Assembly: GCA_903813345.2 (NCBI GenBank)
Contig: CAIIXF020000009.1
Coordinates: 9,108,030-9,172,029 of the forward strand
Source: Owenia fusiformis
Lineage: Eukaryota; Annelida; Polychaeta; Sabellida; Oweniidae
Reading direction: 5' to 3'
Length of the DNA stretch: 64,000 bases
Shown piece by piece: positions 1 to 9,585 of the stretch. The notes beneath the pieces are model-generated. The model made no database searches, was not told where the DNA came from, and worked only from the letters and a program-made list of their open reading frames with translations. Within the stretch, counting starts at the first letter, position 1; each line of letters starts with the position of its first letter. Both the position numbers and the translations under genes were made by a program.

Positions 1-530
1 TTTTCAAAAAATAATCGCATGCTCACGCTGGACAATTAGTTACTCTACATGTTATTGTTAATGGTGTTCAAAGTTCCCAAGCCTAAAATGCCATTAACTG
101 GTAGGTCATTTTTAGAGTTTCTCTCTCAAAAGACACATCTTTCCTGACATTTACTTCATGTTTGTTGAGTTTATTTCTCACTTTTTCCACCCCTTTTTAC
201 TCTATTTTGCATTTAAAATAAACGTGATTGCATTTTGTAAAGTAGATATACATCCCCGTGCATCTATGCGTTAAACATCAAAAATAGTTTTTTAACAAAC
301 TAACAACATTTTGACAACTTAAGTTCACCTCTATTTTCAAATTACACTTACAAAAGATAGTTTTCTAAGCTGAATTTTAAAAATTCACCCCCAAAGTGTT
401 TTGCTGAGAAAACTACCCTTATCTTTCGTAAAGACATATTTACCATTTTACAATTACACAAATCAGATACTTGTGACACCTTTGCACATCAGATCTAATG
501 ATTTAAATATAATTTGACATCTGAACTCAC
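1..530 (-). other. NCX intron sequence, no gene seen
   Basis: AT-rich non-coding sequence lying 3' (minus strand) of the exchanger exon. The exon ends at a GTGAG donor (rc of 526-530), so this stretch should be the intron leading to exons beyond the left edge. I see no further NCX exon here. Confidence 0.6.
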
Positions 531-1221
531 CTAAACCTACTCCAGTCTCAACACCTGCATCAGATTTCCTAGAACGGAAGAAATCTTTATCTGCGACGTA
601 GGCCAAGATGACGAGTATCGGGAACATCAGAAGGGTGACGATAGCCTCCCAAAGGTCCACGTAATTAGGCGTAATAAATTTCAAAATAATCAAGAGCCAT
701 ATATAGGCAAAGATACTAAAGAAGGCAGTTACGGCAAACACCTTGACTGACTTGATGGTACGGACATCGGGTGATGGGATAGTCGTAATACATACAGCAG
801 AGATAACCAAAAGATTAAATGCTGCCGATCCAACGATTGTTCCAGGACCGAGTTCTTCAGAATAGAAATTATTTTTGATGATCCCTATAATTGATAGCAG
901 AATCTCTGGAGCGCTGGACCCAAGGGCCATGAGGGTGAGGTTAGCGACAGTGTCATTCCAAACTTTAACTTCGATCTCCTCATACTCTCCGCCTCCTTTC
1001 TGACTAGCAACTTTAATTGTGCGTGTCTTGCTCGTGATTCTCTCGATAGCACACATAAAGATATCAGCTATAATAGCGATACCGAAAAAGCACCAAAGTA
1101 GTCCTATGACATAAATTGTTGCTCGTGCCCCCTTTGACCATGTATACTCACTCACAAAGGGTAACAAAAGACCTTTGTCTGAGCATAGATAATCACCCAA
1201 ATCAATTGTACAGTTCGCCAT
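531..1221 (-). CDS. Na+/Ca2+ exchanger (SLC8/NCX family), first coding exon, partial gene
   Basis: The exon encodes about 230 residues of a plasma-membrane sodium/calcium antiporter, which exports cytosolic Ca2+ in exchange for Na+. The alpha-1 repeat is clear: NLTLMALGSSAPEILLS at residues 94-110, including Glu106 of the ion site, then GPGTIVGSAAFN at 125-136. Hydrophobic segments fall near residues 34-56, 93-115, 126-147, 158-182 and 190-210. The closing charged stretch (VADKDFFRSRK) should start the large cytosolic loop. The start ATG at 1221 is the first in frame. A polypyrimidine tract and AG at 1321-1322 (rc) suggest a 5'UTR exon boundary at 1320, so there is probably an upstream leader exon. 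The frame ends at a GTGAG donor just after residue 230; the open frame continues into the intron to 463. The calcium-binding Calx-beta domains and alpha-2 repeat must lie off-window. No obvious cleavable signal peptide is seen, unlike vertebrate NCX. The family is certain; the subtype is not. Confidence 0.93.
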
Positions 1222-1454
1222 TTTTGGCAGTTGTTTCAGATTATACTTCTAGTCCAGATTCAGCTTCCCGCAGTTCTTTTAGATACAATCAGATGATGTC
1301 TTTGTCGTATTTCCACATCACTATAAATAAAAAATAACATAAATAAATTTAATAATATTAATATGCATCAATGTTCTAGTTATTCACATACATGTACATG
1401 TAGTTGAATTTGTTTACCTTGAATAAAACAACAACAGATTCTTTAAATTAAGAA

Positions 1455-1770
1455 ATAATTTATACTTTTATCAAATTCAAATTACTTGCAAAACTAATAT
1501 TTTAGTTTTGTGGTATTTTGCATTCATCTTCCTGGTTTTTACAACGGAGTTTTAAAATCGTGCTATATATATTTAATTAATTAGGAAGTAAGATATACAA
1601 GTTACATATATGTATATTTTTACAGAAATATCTGATATAATTTATACTTTTAGCATATTTCAAATTATATTTTGTTTTGTGGTATTTTGCATTCATCTTC
1701 CTGGTTTTTACAACAGAGTTTTAAAATCGTGTGGTATACATTAATTAATAAGGAAGTAAGATAAAGACTT
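1455..1770. repeat. Two-copy direct repeat, period about 170 bp
   Basis: A block beginning GTGGTATTTTGCATTCATCT at about 1510 recurs at about 1679 with few differences and continues through a run ending AGGAAGTAAGATA in both copies. It looks like a local tandem duplication upstream of the NCX leader. No coding content is apparent. The surrounding stretch from 1321 to 2160 is otherwise AT-rich, with nothing I can name. Confidence 0.75.
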
Positions 1771-2160
1771 TTTTTATTTATTATATTTATAAAATATATC
1801 CAACAAATGATTTTTATCAAAATTGAGATTACGCATGATGATTATGTGACAAATGAATAAAATTTATCTCCAGTTTTGAATTGTATTTGATAACACAATA
1901 TCAGATATTTCTATATGTTTGCATTATCTTCAAAGACATCCAACATAAGTCAATTTTTTATGAGTCAAATGGCCTTGAGATTAAAGTACAAAAACCGACA
2001 CATTCCAAGATGAATTATGAACCAAGAAAACAAAACAGATGAAAACTAACTAGTAATTGTTTTTACAACATCAGAAACATATGTGAAAGACCATTCATAC
2101 CTTTAACCTAAGAAACATTATTTTCAATGCTTCCAAATGACAACATGCTTGCAAATAAAA

Positions 2161-2602
2161 CAAACTCGTGATCTCTAATTGCACTCACAATAATTTTGTG
2201 ATCTCTTACTATACTCACAATAAACTTGCAATCTCTAATTGCACTCACAATATACTTGTGATCTATAACTGTACTCACAATAAACTTGTGATCTCTCACT
2301 GTACTCACAATAAACTTGGAATCTCTAATTGCACTCACAATAAACTTGTGATCTCTTACTATACTCACAATAAACTTGTGATCTCTCACTGTACTCACAA
2401 TAAACTTGGAATCTCTAATTGCACTCACAATAAACTTGTGATCTCTTACTATACTCACAATAAACTTGGAATCTCTAACTGTACTCATAATAAATTTGTG
2501 ATCTCTAACTGTACTCATAATAAATTTGTGATCTCTAACTGAAATCATAATAAATTTGTGATCTCTAACTGAACTCATAATAAATTTGTGATCTCTATTT
2601 AG
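2161..2602. repeat. 30-bp minisatellite with 90-bp higher-order repeat
   Basis: About fifteen head-to-tail 30-bp units of the type TAAACTTGTGATCTCT plus a variable 4-6 bases and ACTCACAA. Because the unit is 30 bp (ten codons) and rarely carries stops, both strands stay open for more than 120 codons, giving false peptides with VRDHKFIVS-like or CTHNKLVIS-like repeats. Units 2281-2370 and 2371-2460 are identical over all 90 bp, showing a three-unit higher-order step. Units toward 2480-2602 form a different subgroup with ACTCATAA ends. I do not regard the open frames as genes. Confidence 0.9.
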
Positions 2603-4138
2603 TACTCACACAACTGGCATCAGTTCCTGACTTATCTGGGTGTAACTTTCAAGTAAGCACATCAAGCTAACTGACATATAACACAAAAATATGTTGACAT
2701 ACAGCCATAAATGTGTAACTCCCACTCAAATAAAACTACAGTCGGTCTATGCATACACTAACCCCTCAGAATGAATCATAAAAAGTTGCATTTATTTCCT
2801 TTTATGAATACTTAGAATTAAATCTGATGGCTATGTAGAAACGGATACAAGGTTATTCAGCCTAATTTATAAAAAATAAATTCTGAATGTGTTTATTAAG
2901 TGAAAAAAATGTAAACATTTTGAAATATTTTGGAGGGGACATTATTGCCGGTTTCTATGCTGCATAGAGCATATATATGTGATCATAAAAAATAAGCATC
3001 TACTAAAATGTAGACTGACCTTCCCTTTTAATTAATGATTTTACATCCACCTCTTTTTACATTTACTTCTATGCATTTTTGTATTTTATTTTATCATCAA
3101 TGAACAGTAAAAAATCAAATTACATTCTATTTATTAAATGTAGATAAAACCATCTATTCATCCCAGTTCTACATTCAAGGTGCACACAGTATGAAATATA
3201 AATTTTTGGCAAATTATTTTATATGATGTTTCACGAATACATTGAAGGCTATATGAGGTACATACACTGCTATGCAAAAAACCTTGCCTACAGTGAAAAA
3301 TACCATTTAATTATTTATGCTACATTGAAAGGCTACTCTCTCCTCATATTGTCCTATCAAATCAACTGCAACATTTAATATGGAAAAGTTGCATGAACAT
3401 TATTGAACATGGGCTTTTATACAATGAAACTTGTTATAATGAACACTTCTCTCGGTACTCAATAAAAATAGGCTGCATTATCATGTCTATGTGTACATAG
3501 TATATACATGTACATGTGATCAAAATGTAGGATTTATTCAAATAAAAATGGTCTCATGTAGTGTTTATGACAGCTTAAGACTATTCAAGGACTGTAATTG
3601 TGTATGCATGTGAGATGAATATTAGATTTTTATGATTTTGTGGATGATTGTAAATCATGATGTTGCCAATATGACAATTGGAAGTATTTGCCTTCATTTT
3701 CAACATTGTTTATAATTTATCTGCTTAATTTTTGTTGTTGTCTGGATTGTTTTTTTCAATTGTTTTAGTTTAGAAAGTTAACCGTGACCTAGACTGAGAT
3801 AAATAACAGCAACCGCAAAACATAATTTGTCATAAATCACTCTTCATGCCGGTTGTGAAAAAAATATAGTCTCCAGTTAGGACCTTTATATCTGAACTGT
3901 TCTAACCTAAAAACATCTAAATAAATATGAATACTTTTTTCTGTGCCATTTTTTATCTTCCATGTTTTGCTGAATTTAAAAGTGAGATGGCTTGTTAAGT
4001 AAGGCGCCATTTCAGATAGTTAAAGTCTTTCGGAAAACCTCTGGAGATTTACGTAAAATTCTGAGCAGAAACCGCCATATTGGATTTGGGCAGAAAAAAC
4101 ATTCACCTGACAAACAATTACAAGTCTTGGTCGACAAA
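2603..4138. other. Gene-free AT-rich stretch
   Basis: No ORF, splice-bounded exon or clear repeat is supported here. The sequence is AT-rich with short homopolymers and could be intergenic DNA or a long 5' intron of the NCX gene. Confidence 0.5.
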
Positions 4139-5072
4139 GAAGAATTCTTTTTATGTTATTAGATATTTTCGTTTTTGATAGCAATATTTGCGTGTAATAT
4201 TTCACTTATTTCAACCGTCAAATTCCTCCATTCAGTTCCCGGCATGCACCACTCATAAGGGAAATCCCTGGGGAATTACCCTTCCGACATTTTGAAAGTT
4301 GCTGATATATTTCCGATGTAAAAACTAAAATCTCTTCGTTCTGCCAATAAACCCATACAATTGGCGATCTAACAACATAAAAAGAATTCTAAAATACCTG
4401 GAATGTATCGAGGTAGGTCATTTAATAGTGCAATGCATTCATTCTCCGACATTGTAGAAAGACAGGCTTACTAATAATACAGGCGTACGACCACAATCTA
4501 AATTATCGCATCCTACGACCCCTTTAGATTGTGGTCGTAGGCCTGTTTCATTCGTAAGCCTGTCTTTCTACAATGTCGGAGAATGAACTACGCATTGCGC
4601 TATTAAATGACCTACCTCGATACATTCTAGAGTATTTTAAAATTCTTTTTATGTTGTTAGATCGCCAATTGTATGGGTTTATCGTCAGAACGAAGAGATT
4701 TTAGTTTTTACATCGGAAATATCTCAGCAATTTTCAAAATGTCGGAAGGGGAATTCCCCAGGGATTTCCCTTATGACTGGTGCATGCCGGGAACTGAATG
4801 GAGGAATTTGACGGTTGAACCTACACGCAAATATTGCTATCAAAAACGAAAATATCTTCGTTCTGCCGATAAACCCATACAATTTGCGATTCAACTATAT
4901 GAAAAGAATTCTAAAATACTCAGGAATGTATCGAGGTAGGTCATTTATGTGTGCAATGCATAGTTCATTCTCCGACATTGTAGAAACACAGGCTTACTAA
5001 TGAATCGGGCCTACGACCACAATCTAAAGGGGTCGTAGGATGCGATAAAATCTAAAGTGGTCGGTAGGATAC
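4139..5072. mobile_element. Nested palindromic (foldback) element
   Basis: A left arm of about 350 bp ending at 4502 pairs with a right arm starting at 4523, across a 20-nt loop (4503-4522). The inner hairpin stem is CGACCACAATCTAAA at 4488-4502 against its complement at 4523-4537. A third, direct copy of much of the left arm follows at about 4858-5072, so the order is arm, inverted arm, arm. The ends carry CCTACGACC-like motifs. No transposase is visible, so this looks like a non-autonomous foldback element that partly duplicated itself. The small open frames inside are by-products. Confidence 0.8.
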
Positions 5073-6296
5073 AATAAAGGCTATTATACAGTTATACATG
5101 CCCAAACTGTCCAATTAGCGGAAGTGCAGGACTGTATAGTGGAACTGGATCAGTTTCAAATACATTTCCATGAACGTATGAAAACATTGCTTTCAACAAC
5201 TGCTATGCCTTGACTAAGTGTGACACCTATCACTTTATGTTCCCCATCAATGGTTTCACTGTACTCAGCAGATTACTGAATTGATTCAACCAGAACCAAC
5301 TTTTTACATGTATATTTTCATAAATTCTAGCAAATCATTCATCATCCAAAACCTTACACTGAATATAGTTCAATACTTTTCTCTTAGTAATACAAAAGTG
5401 TTGGAAATATTGCAGTAAAAATGCTAAAACTTACCGTTTTTTTTGAATAATTTATAAACTATTTCAGCAAACTCCTAGTTGTTGCTATTTACCCAAACAG
5501 TGACGGATCACCACCTAAGTGTGTCCGACTATTGCGCGTAGTAAAGAAACACCATCGTAAATTTATTGTTTTTTATCTGGTATGATAACTGTTCAAACTC
5601 ACTTATATTTAAATATTGTACTGTTTTAGTCATCAAAACAAGCATAATTTACTAGACTACCATATTAAACAATGAGATCAAAGGTCAAAAAGAACTATTT
5701 AAATTAGTCCGCCTGAATAGTTGACCTACTTTCAATCAAACAACAAAGCTATTTTATTTTCCTAATTGGTTTAGTACCAAAAGTAATAAAATTCAACACA
5801 TTGGTCATTGATTAATTACTGACATTGTGACCAAATAAAATCGTATTTAAATACTTACTTGCATTTTAATTTCCTATACTTGAGATAACATAACGGATTT
5901 AAGAACATATTGGTAAAATTAAAAAGATTCGAGTATTATTATGTACATAAAAATATAGCTCTGCTGTATGGCACACGTGCGGGAAGTTTTGTTTTTATTT
6001 TTACATTAGAAGAAATCCTCTTCAAATTCAAAGTTGATCTACTAAAATCGCAGGTAAAACATTTAATTGTTAGTTTCAGAAATACACTTCAATACAGAAA
6101 GTTGGACATAGAATATTACATTAATTTTTTCGGCTAAGATCTTAGAGCTTGTTTTTAATTTTTTTATGATGACGATGTCAATTGTCATTCATTCATTTTT
6201 GACTAAAATCAAAACACAAATTCTCAGGATGAGTTCATATGGTTAAAATAACGAAATAATCAAATGTTACCGTGTGTCTACTTAGCAGTTTGTTCT
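5073..6296. other. Gene-free stretch
   Basis: AT-rich sequence with no supported exon. A 75-codon frame on the plus strand near 5910-6137 shows no domain and no splice context I trust. Confidence 0.45.
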
Positions 6297-6444
6297 TTGG
6301 CTTGCACCCACCTGAAAATCAATTTGCACCAAATTGAAAATGAGAAAATCACGAGAAGTGGGCATATTTTTTCCAATTTTGGTCTGAATTTTGAAAATGA
6401 GAATTTTGCAAACAATTGAGAAAAAATACTGTGGAGAACATTTG
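6297..6444. mobile_element. Degenerate copy of the CAGTGATCTCCCC MITE family
   Basis: Shares the interior motifs GCACCCACCTGAAAATC, TGGTCTGAATT and GAGAATTTTGC with the better copies at 22627, 33192 and 36860, and ends in a decayed CTGTGGAGAACA terminus. The left terminus is missing or diverged. It directly abuts the large inverted repeat that follows. Confidence 0.6.
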
Positions 6445-7561
6445 AGTTATTTCCTTTAGAGTCTGTTAACTGTTAAAAATAATAAGAACATAACTTCGAC
6501 ATATGAGTGTTACCTGATGAATGGGACCCTCACGTGCTTTCCAAATGGTAGTACACGAACTCTAGTGTAACTACATCAGCTTATCTTTCTGTCCGATCAA
6601 CAATAAGTACAGTTATACAAGAAATGTAAATGGAGTGGAAATATTCCGAAGGCATGTCATTCCGGAAGTTATGATACGTCATGGTGTCACTACGGTAAAT
6701 CATTGAAAAATATTGAAAAAAATCACAAAATTCAAGTTCTGGTGTGAGGTTCCATATCCATCCGCTAAAAGGTATGACACTATAAAGTCCATTTACAAAT
6801 TTGTGGTTTTGTTCTAAATAACGCCATAGTTGGCTTAGGGTACCTAGTATGCCACTATTTGGTATCAAAATAAAGAGGAGTTCAACTTTCATTTGAATTA
6901 CGAAAATAGCAATGTAGGTCAAAATAGTTCCGGCATGAGCATGTTTACCACGCGTTTGCCCGTCATCTCAGAAATGAGGAAATGGTAGCAAACGCGAGTT
7001 ACAATAAATGGACGCTGATATCTCAAAAAGTAACCTGCCTCCCTATATTTTGATGTAGATCAATCGAACCCCTATATGAACAGGTACATTTTTATATATA
7101 ACACTATGGGGGGAGGTAAGCATTTTATAGTTGATCACAAACGCCATATGTGCAAAGTATTGTTCTGAATTTTCGAATTTGATGTTGGATTACGATACTC
7201 ACACCTTCCTGGGTACATATTGCCAATTTGAACGAATTAGCCCATACAATGACTATATTTCTGCAATATCCTATACATAACCTTCATCTTGACACTATAT
7301 TTAACATAGGGTTTGCGTCTCGATTTTTAAATATCACTACGCCAACATAGGGATTCATTTTTAGGTAAAATCCCTGCTTCAACGATGAAAATTAATGAAT
7401 AAAGTAGTTCCTGTTTATGGGACCATATTCTTGAGATTTTTTTCTAAAAATGGCACATTTAGAAAGTACTTGGCCTCAGCTTTACATACATACCTCAAAT
7501 GGCCATAGTGCATACACTTAAACCTACTATACACACCATTGAAGTTGGTATGGCTTCGTTT

Positions 7562-7926
7562 TTAACCTTTAGCGTGCTGCCGGCGAACGCGTCCGCCGAG
7601 ACTAAAATGTCTATCACAACTGCCGGCGGACCCGTACGCCCAATTTCAAACTTTTAAAAACTTTACTTTTTCGCGCCATTCGTATTGTCCAATTAGATTG
7701 CCCGATTTATTCAGTGCCTAACATGACTTCCTGTTGACCTAAAAATGGCGATATTTCGAAAAATAATTCTCAATTCAACAATTTAAACAGTGTTTTAGTC
7801 GTTTTAAGTGAACAAATCGTACAAAATGGCGGACAAATACGATCACAACGAAAATGTGGAGGAAATGGACTACGATTTCGAGCTCTTTAGGCTCTTGGAA
7901 GCCGATAATGTTCATCGAAAATAGAA
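7562..7926 (+). mobile_element. Possible piggyBac-like 5' terminus remnant
   Basis: A TTAA at 7562-7565 opens a GC-rich stretch reading TTAACCTTTAGCGTGCTGCC, with a repeated CCGGCG motif nearby. About 260 bp later an ATG at 7826 starts a 32-codon acidic frame (MADKYDHNENVEEMDYDF and so on) that stops at 7922-7924. PiggyBac elements target TTAA, often start with TTAACCC, and their transposases have acidic N-termini, so this could be a decapitated element. No transposase core or right end is found, so the call is tentative. It sits in the spacer of the large inverted repeat. Confidence 0.35.
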
Positions 7927-8099
7927 ACTAGAATATTTTCTGAATTGAAAAATTGAACATTCGATCGCTGCAAATTCAGATTTGAATTCTGACCAGACGA
8001 AGGGGCGGAGCGGCGGATTTCGGAGGAGTATTCATGGTATATTTATGCCCAGTCATGTTATTGTACGAAAAATATTCATAAGAACATTTTCATGTCCCC

Positions 8100-8220
8100 A
8101 CCACATAGTGTGGGGCCATATTGTCGGCCTAGGCGCGTCCGTCTGTCCGTCCGTCCGTACGTCCGGCAGTTTTCTCCAAAACCGCTACAGATATCACCTT
8201 CAAATTTTCAGGGATAACTT
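8100..8220. repeat. Dispersed repeat with GTCCGTCC pyrimidine/CpG tract
   Basis: Contains a CCGTCTGTCCGTCCGTCC-type run followed by AAAACCGCTACAGATATCACC. A related GTCCGTCCGTCTGTCC tract marks the left end of the elements at about 24050 and 31010, so this is probably a fragment of a similar family. No gene is supported. Confidence 0.4.
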
Positions 8221-9585
8221 ATGAGTGCATGCAGATGTGGATGATAAAAAATTAACTCGATACATACTTCCTGTCGGCCATTTTGAAGTCAAATGCTAAA
8301 ATCCTTGTCTGCAAACTTTAAGAAAATCGGCTTCACAGTTGCTTTTAAAACTTTAACATCTTGTTCAGCTCACTTCATTCTAGATCTGATTAGGTTTTGG
8401 ACCTGTTAGCTCAGTCATGTCAGCCATTTTGAATGTTTTAAGAAAAGTTAGCGCACGATAATACTTTGTATCATATTAAATGGTGTTTTTCAGTTTTCAT
8501 ACTTTAACTATTTAGTAGCTTTATAAATAATTTCAGGTGTACCCTATGTTAAATATAGTGTTGAGATGAATGTTATGTATAGGATATTGCAGAAATATAG
8601 TCATTGTATGGGCTAATTCGTTCGAATTGGCAATATGTACCCCAGAAGGTGTGAGTATCGTAATCCAACACCAAATTTGAAAATTCAGAACAATACTTTG
8701 CACATATGGCGTTTGTGATCAACTATAAAACGCTTACCTCCCCCCCCCCCATAGTGTTATATATCAAAATGTACCTGTTCATATAGGGGTTCGATTGATC
8801 TACATCAAATTATAGGGAGGCAGGTTACTTTTTGAGATATCAGCGTCCATTTATTGTAACTCGCGTTTGCTACCATTTCCTCATTTCTGAGATGACGGGC
8901 AAACGCGTAGTAAACATGCTCACGCCGGAACTATTTTGACCTACATCGCTATTTTCGTAATTCAAATGAAAGTTGAACTCCTCCTCTTTATTTTGATACC
9001 AAATAGTGCCATACTGGGCACCCTAGAAGCCAACTATGGCGTTATTTAGAACAAAACCACAAATTTGTAAATGGACTTTATAGTGTCATACCTTTTAGCG
9101 GATGGATATGGAACCTCACACCAAAACTTGAATTTTGTGATTTTTTCAATATTTTTCAATGATTTACCGTAGTGACACCATAACGTATCATAACTTCTGG
9201 AATGACATGCCTTTCGGAAAATCTTTGGGAATATTTTCACTTCATTTACATTTCTTGTATAACTGTACTTATTGTTGATCAGACGGAAAGATAAGCTGAT
9301 GTAGTTACACTAGAGTTCGTGTACTACCATTTGGAAGGCACGTGAGGGTCCCATTCATCAGGTAACACTCATATGTCGAAGTTATGTTCTTATTATTTTT
9401 AACAGTTAACAGACTTTAGTAGTTCGGCATTGTATCAGTTTACTTGATCATACTAAACATTCGAATATTTACATGATAAGTATTTATTTTAACAGTTCTA
9501 AGCATTGAATATTTACTTGGTATTAAGCATATATTATTTACTTCATCGTGAGAAATGTTCTTGGAGTAATTGAATGAGTTACTGT

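Larger units (their letters stand above)
6461..9414. mobile_element. Giant inverted repeat, arms about 850-875 bp
   Basis: The left arm at 6461-7312 is repeated in reverse complement at 8541-9414, with only scattered mismatches and small indels. For example, GTCTGTTAACTGTTAAAAAT opens the left arm and its complement closes the right one, and the motif around the AAACGCGAGTTACAATAAAT block occurs in both. The spacer of about 1.2 kb (7313-8540) is not inverted and holds other repeat debris. No long transposase frame lies in either arm. It may be a foldback-type transposon or an inverted segmental duplication. I could not define a clean target-site duplication. Confidence 0.85.

Noticed and set aside
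2108-2578. Open frames on both strands over the minisatellite (VRDHKFIVS and CTHNKLVIS repeats)
   Set aside because: They follow from a 30-bp unit without stops; no start context, splice signals or non-repetitive protein part.
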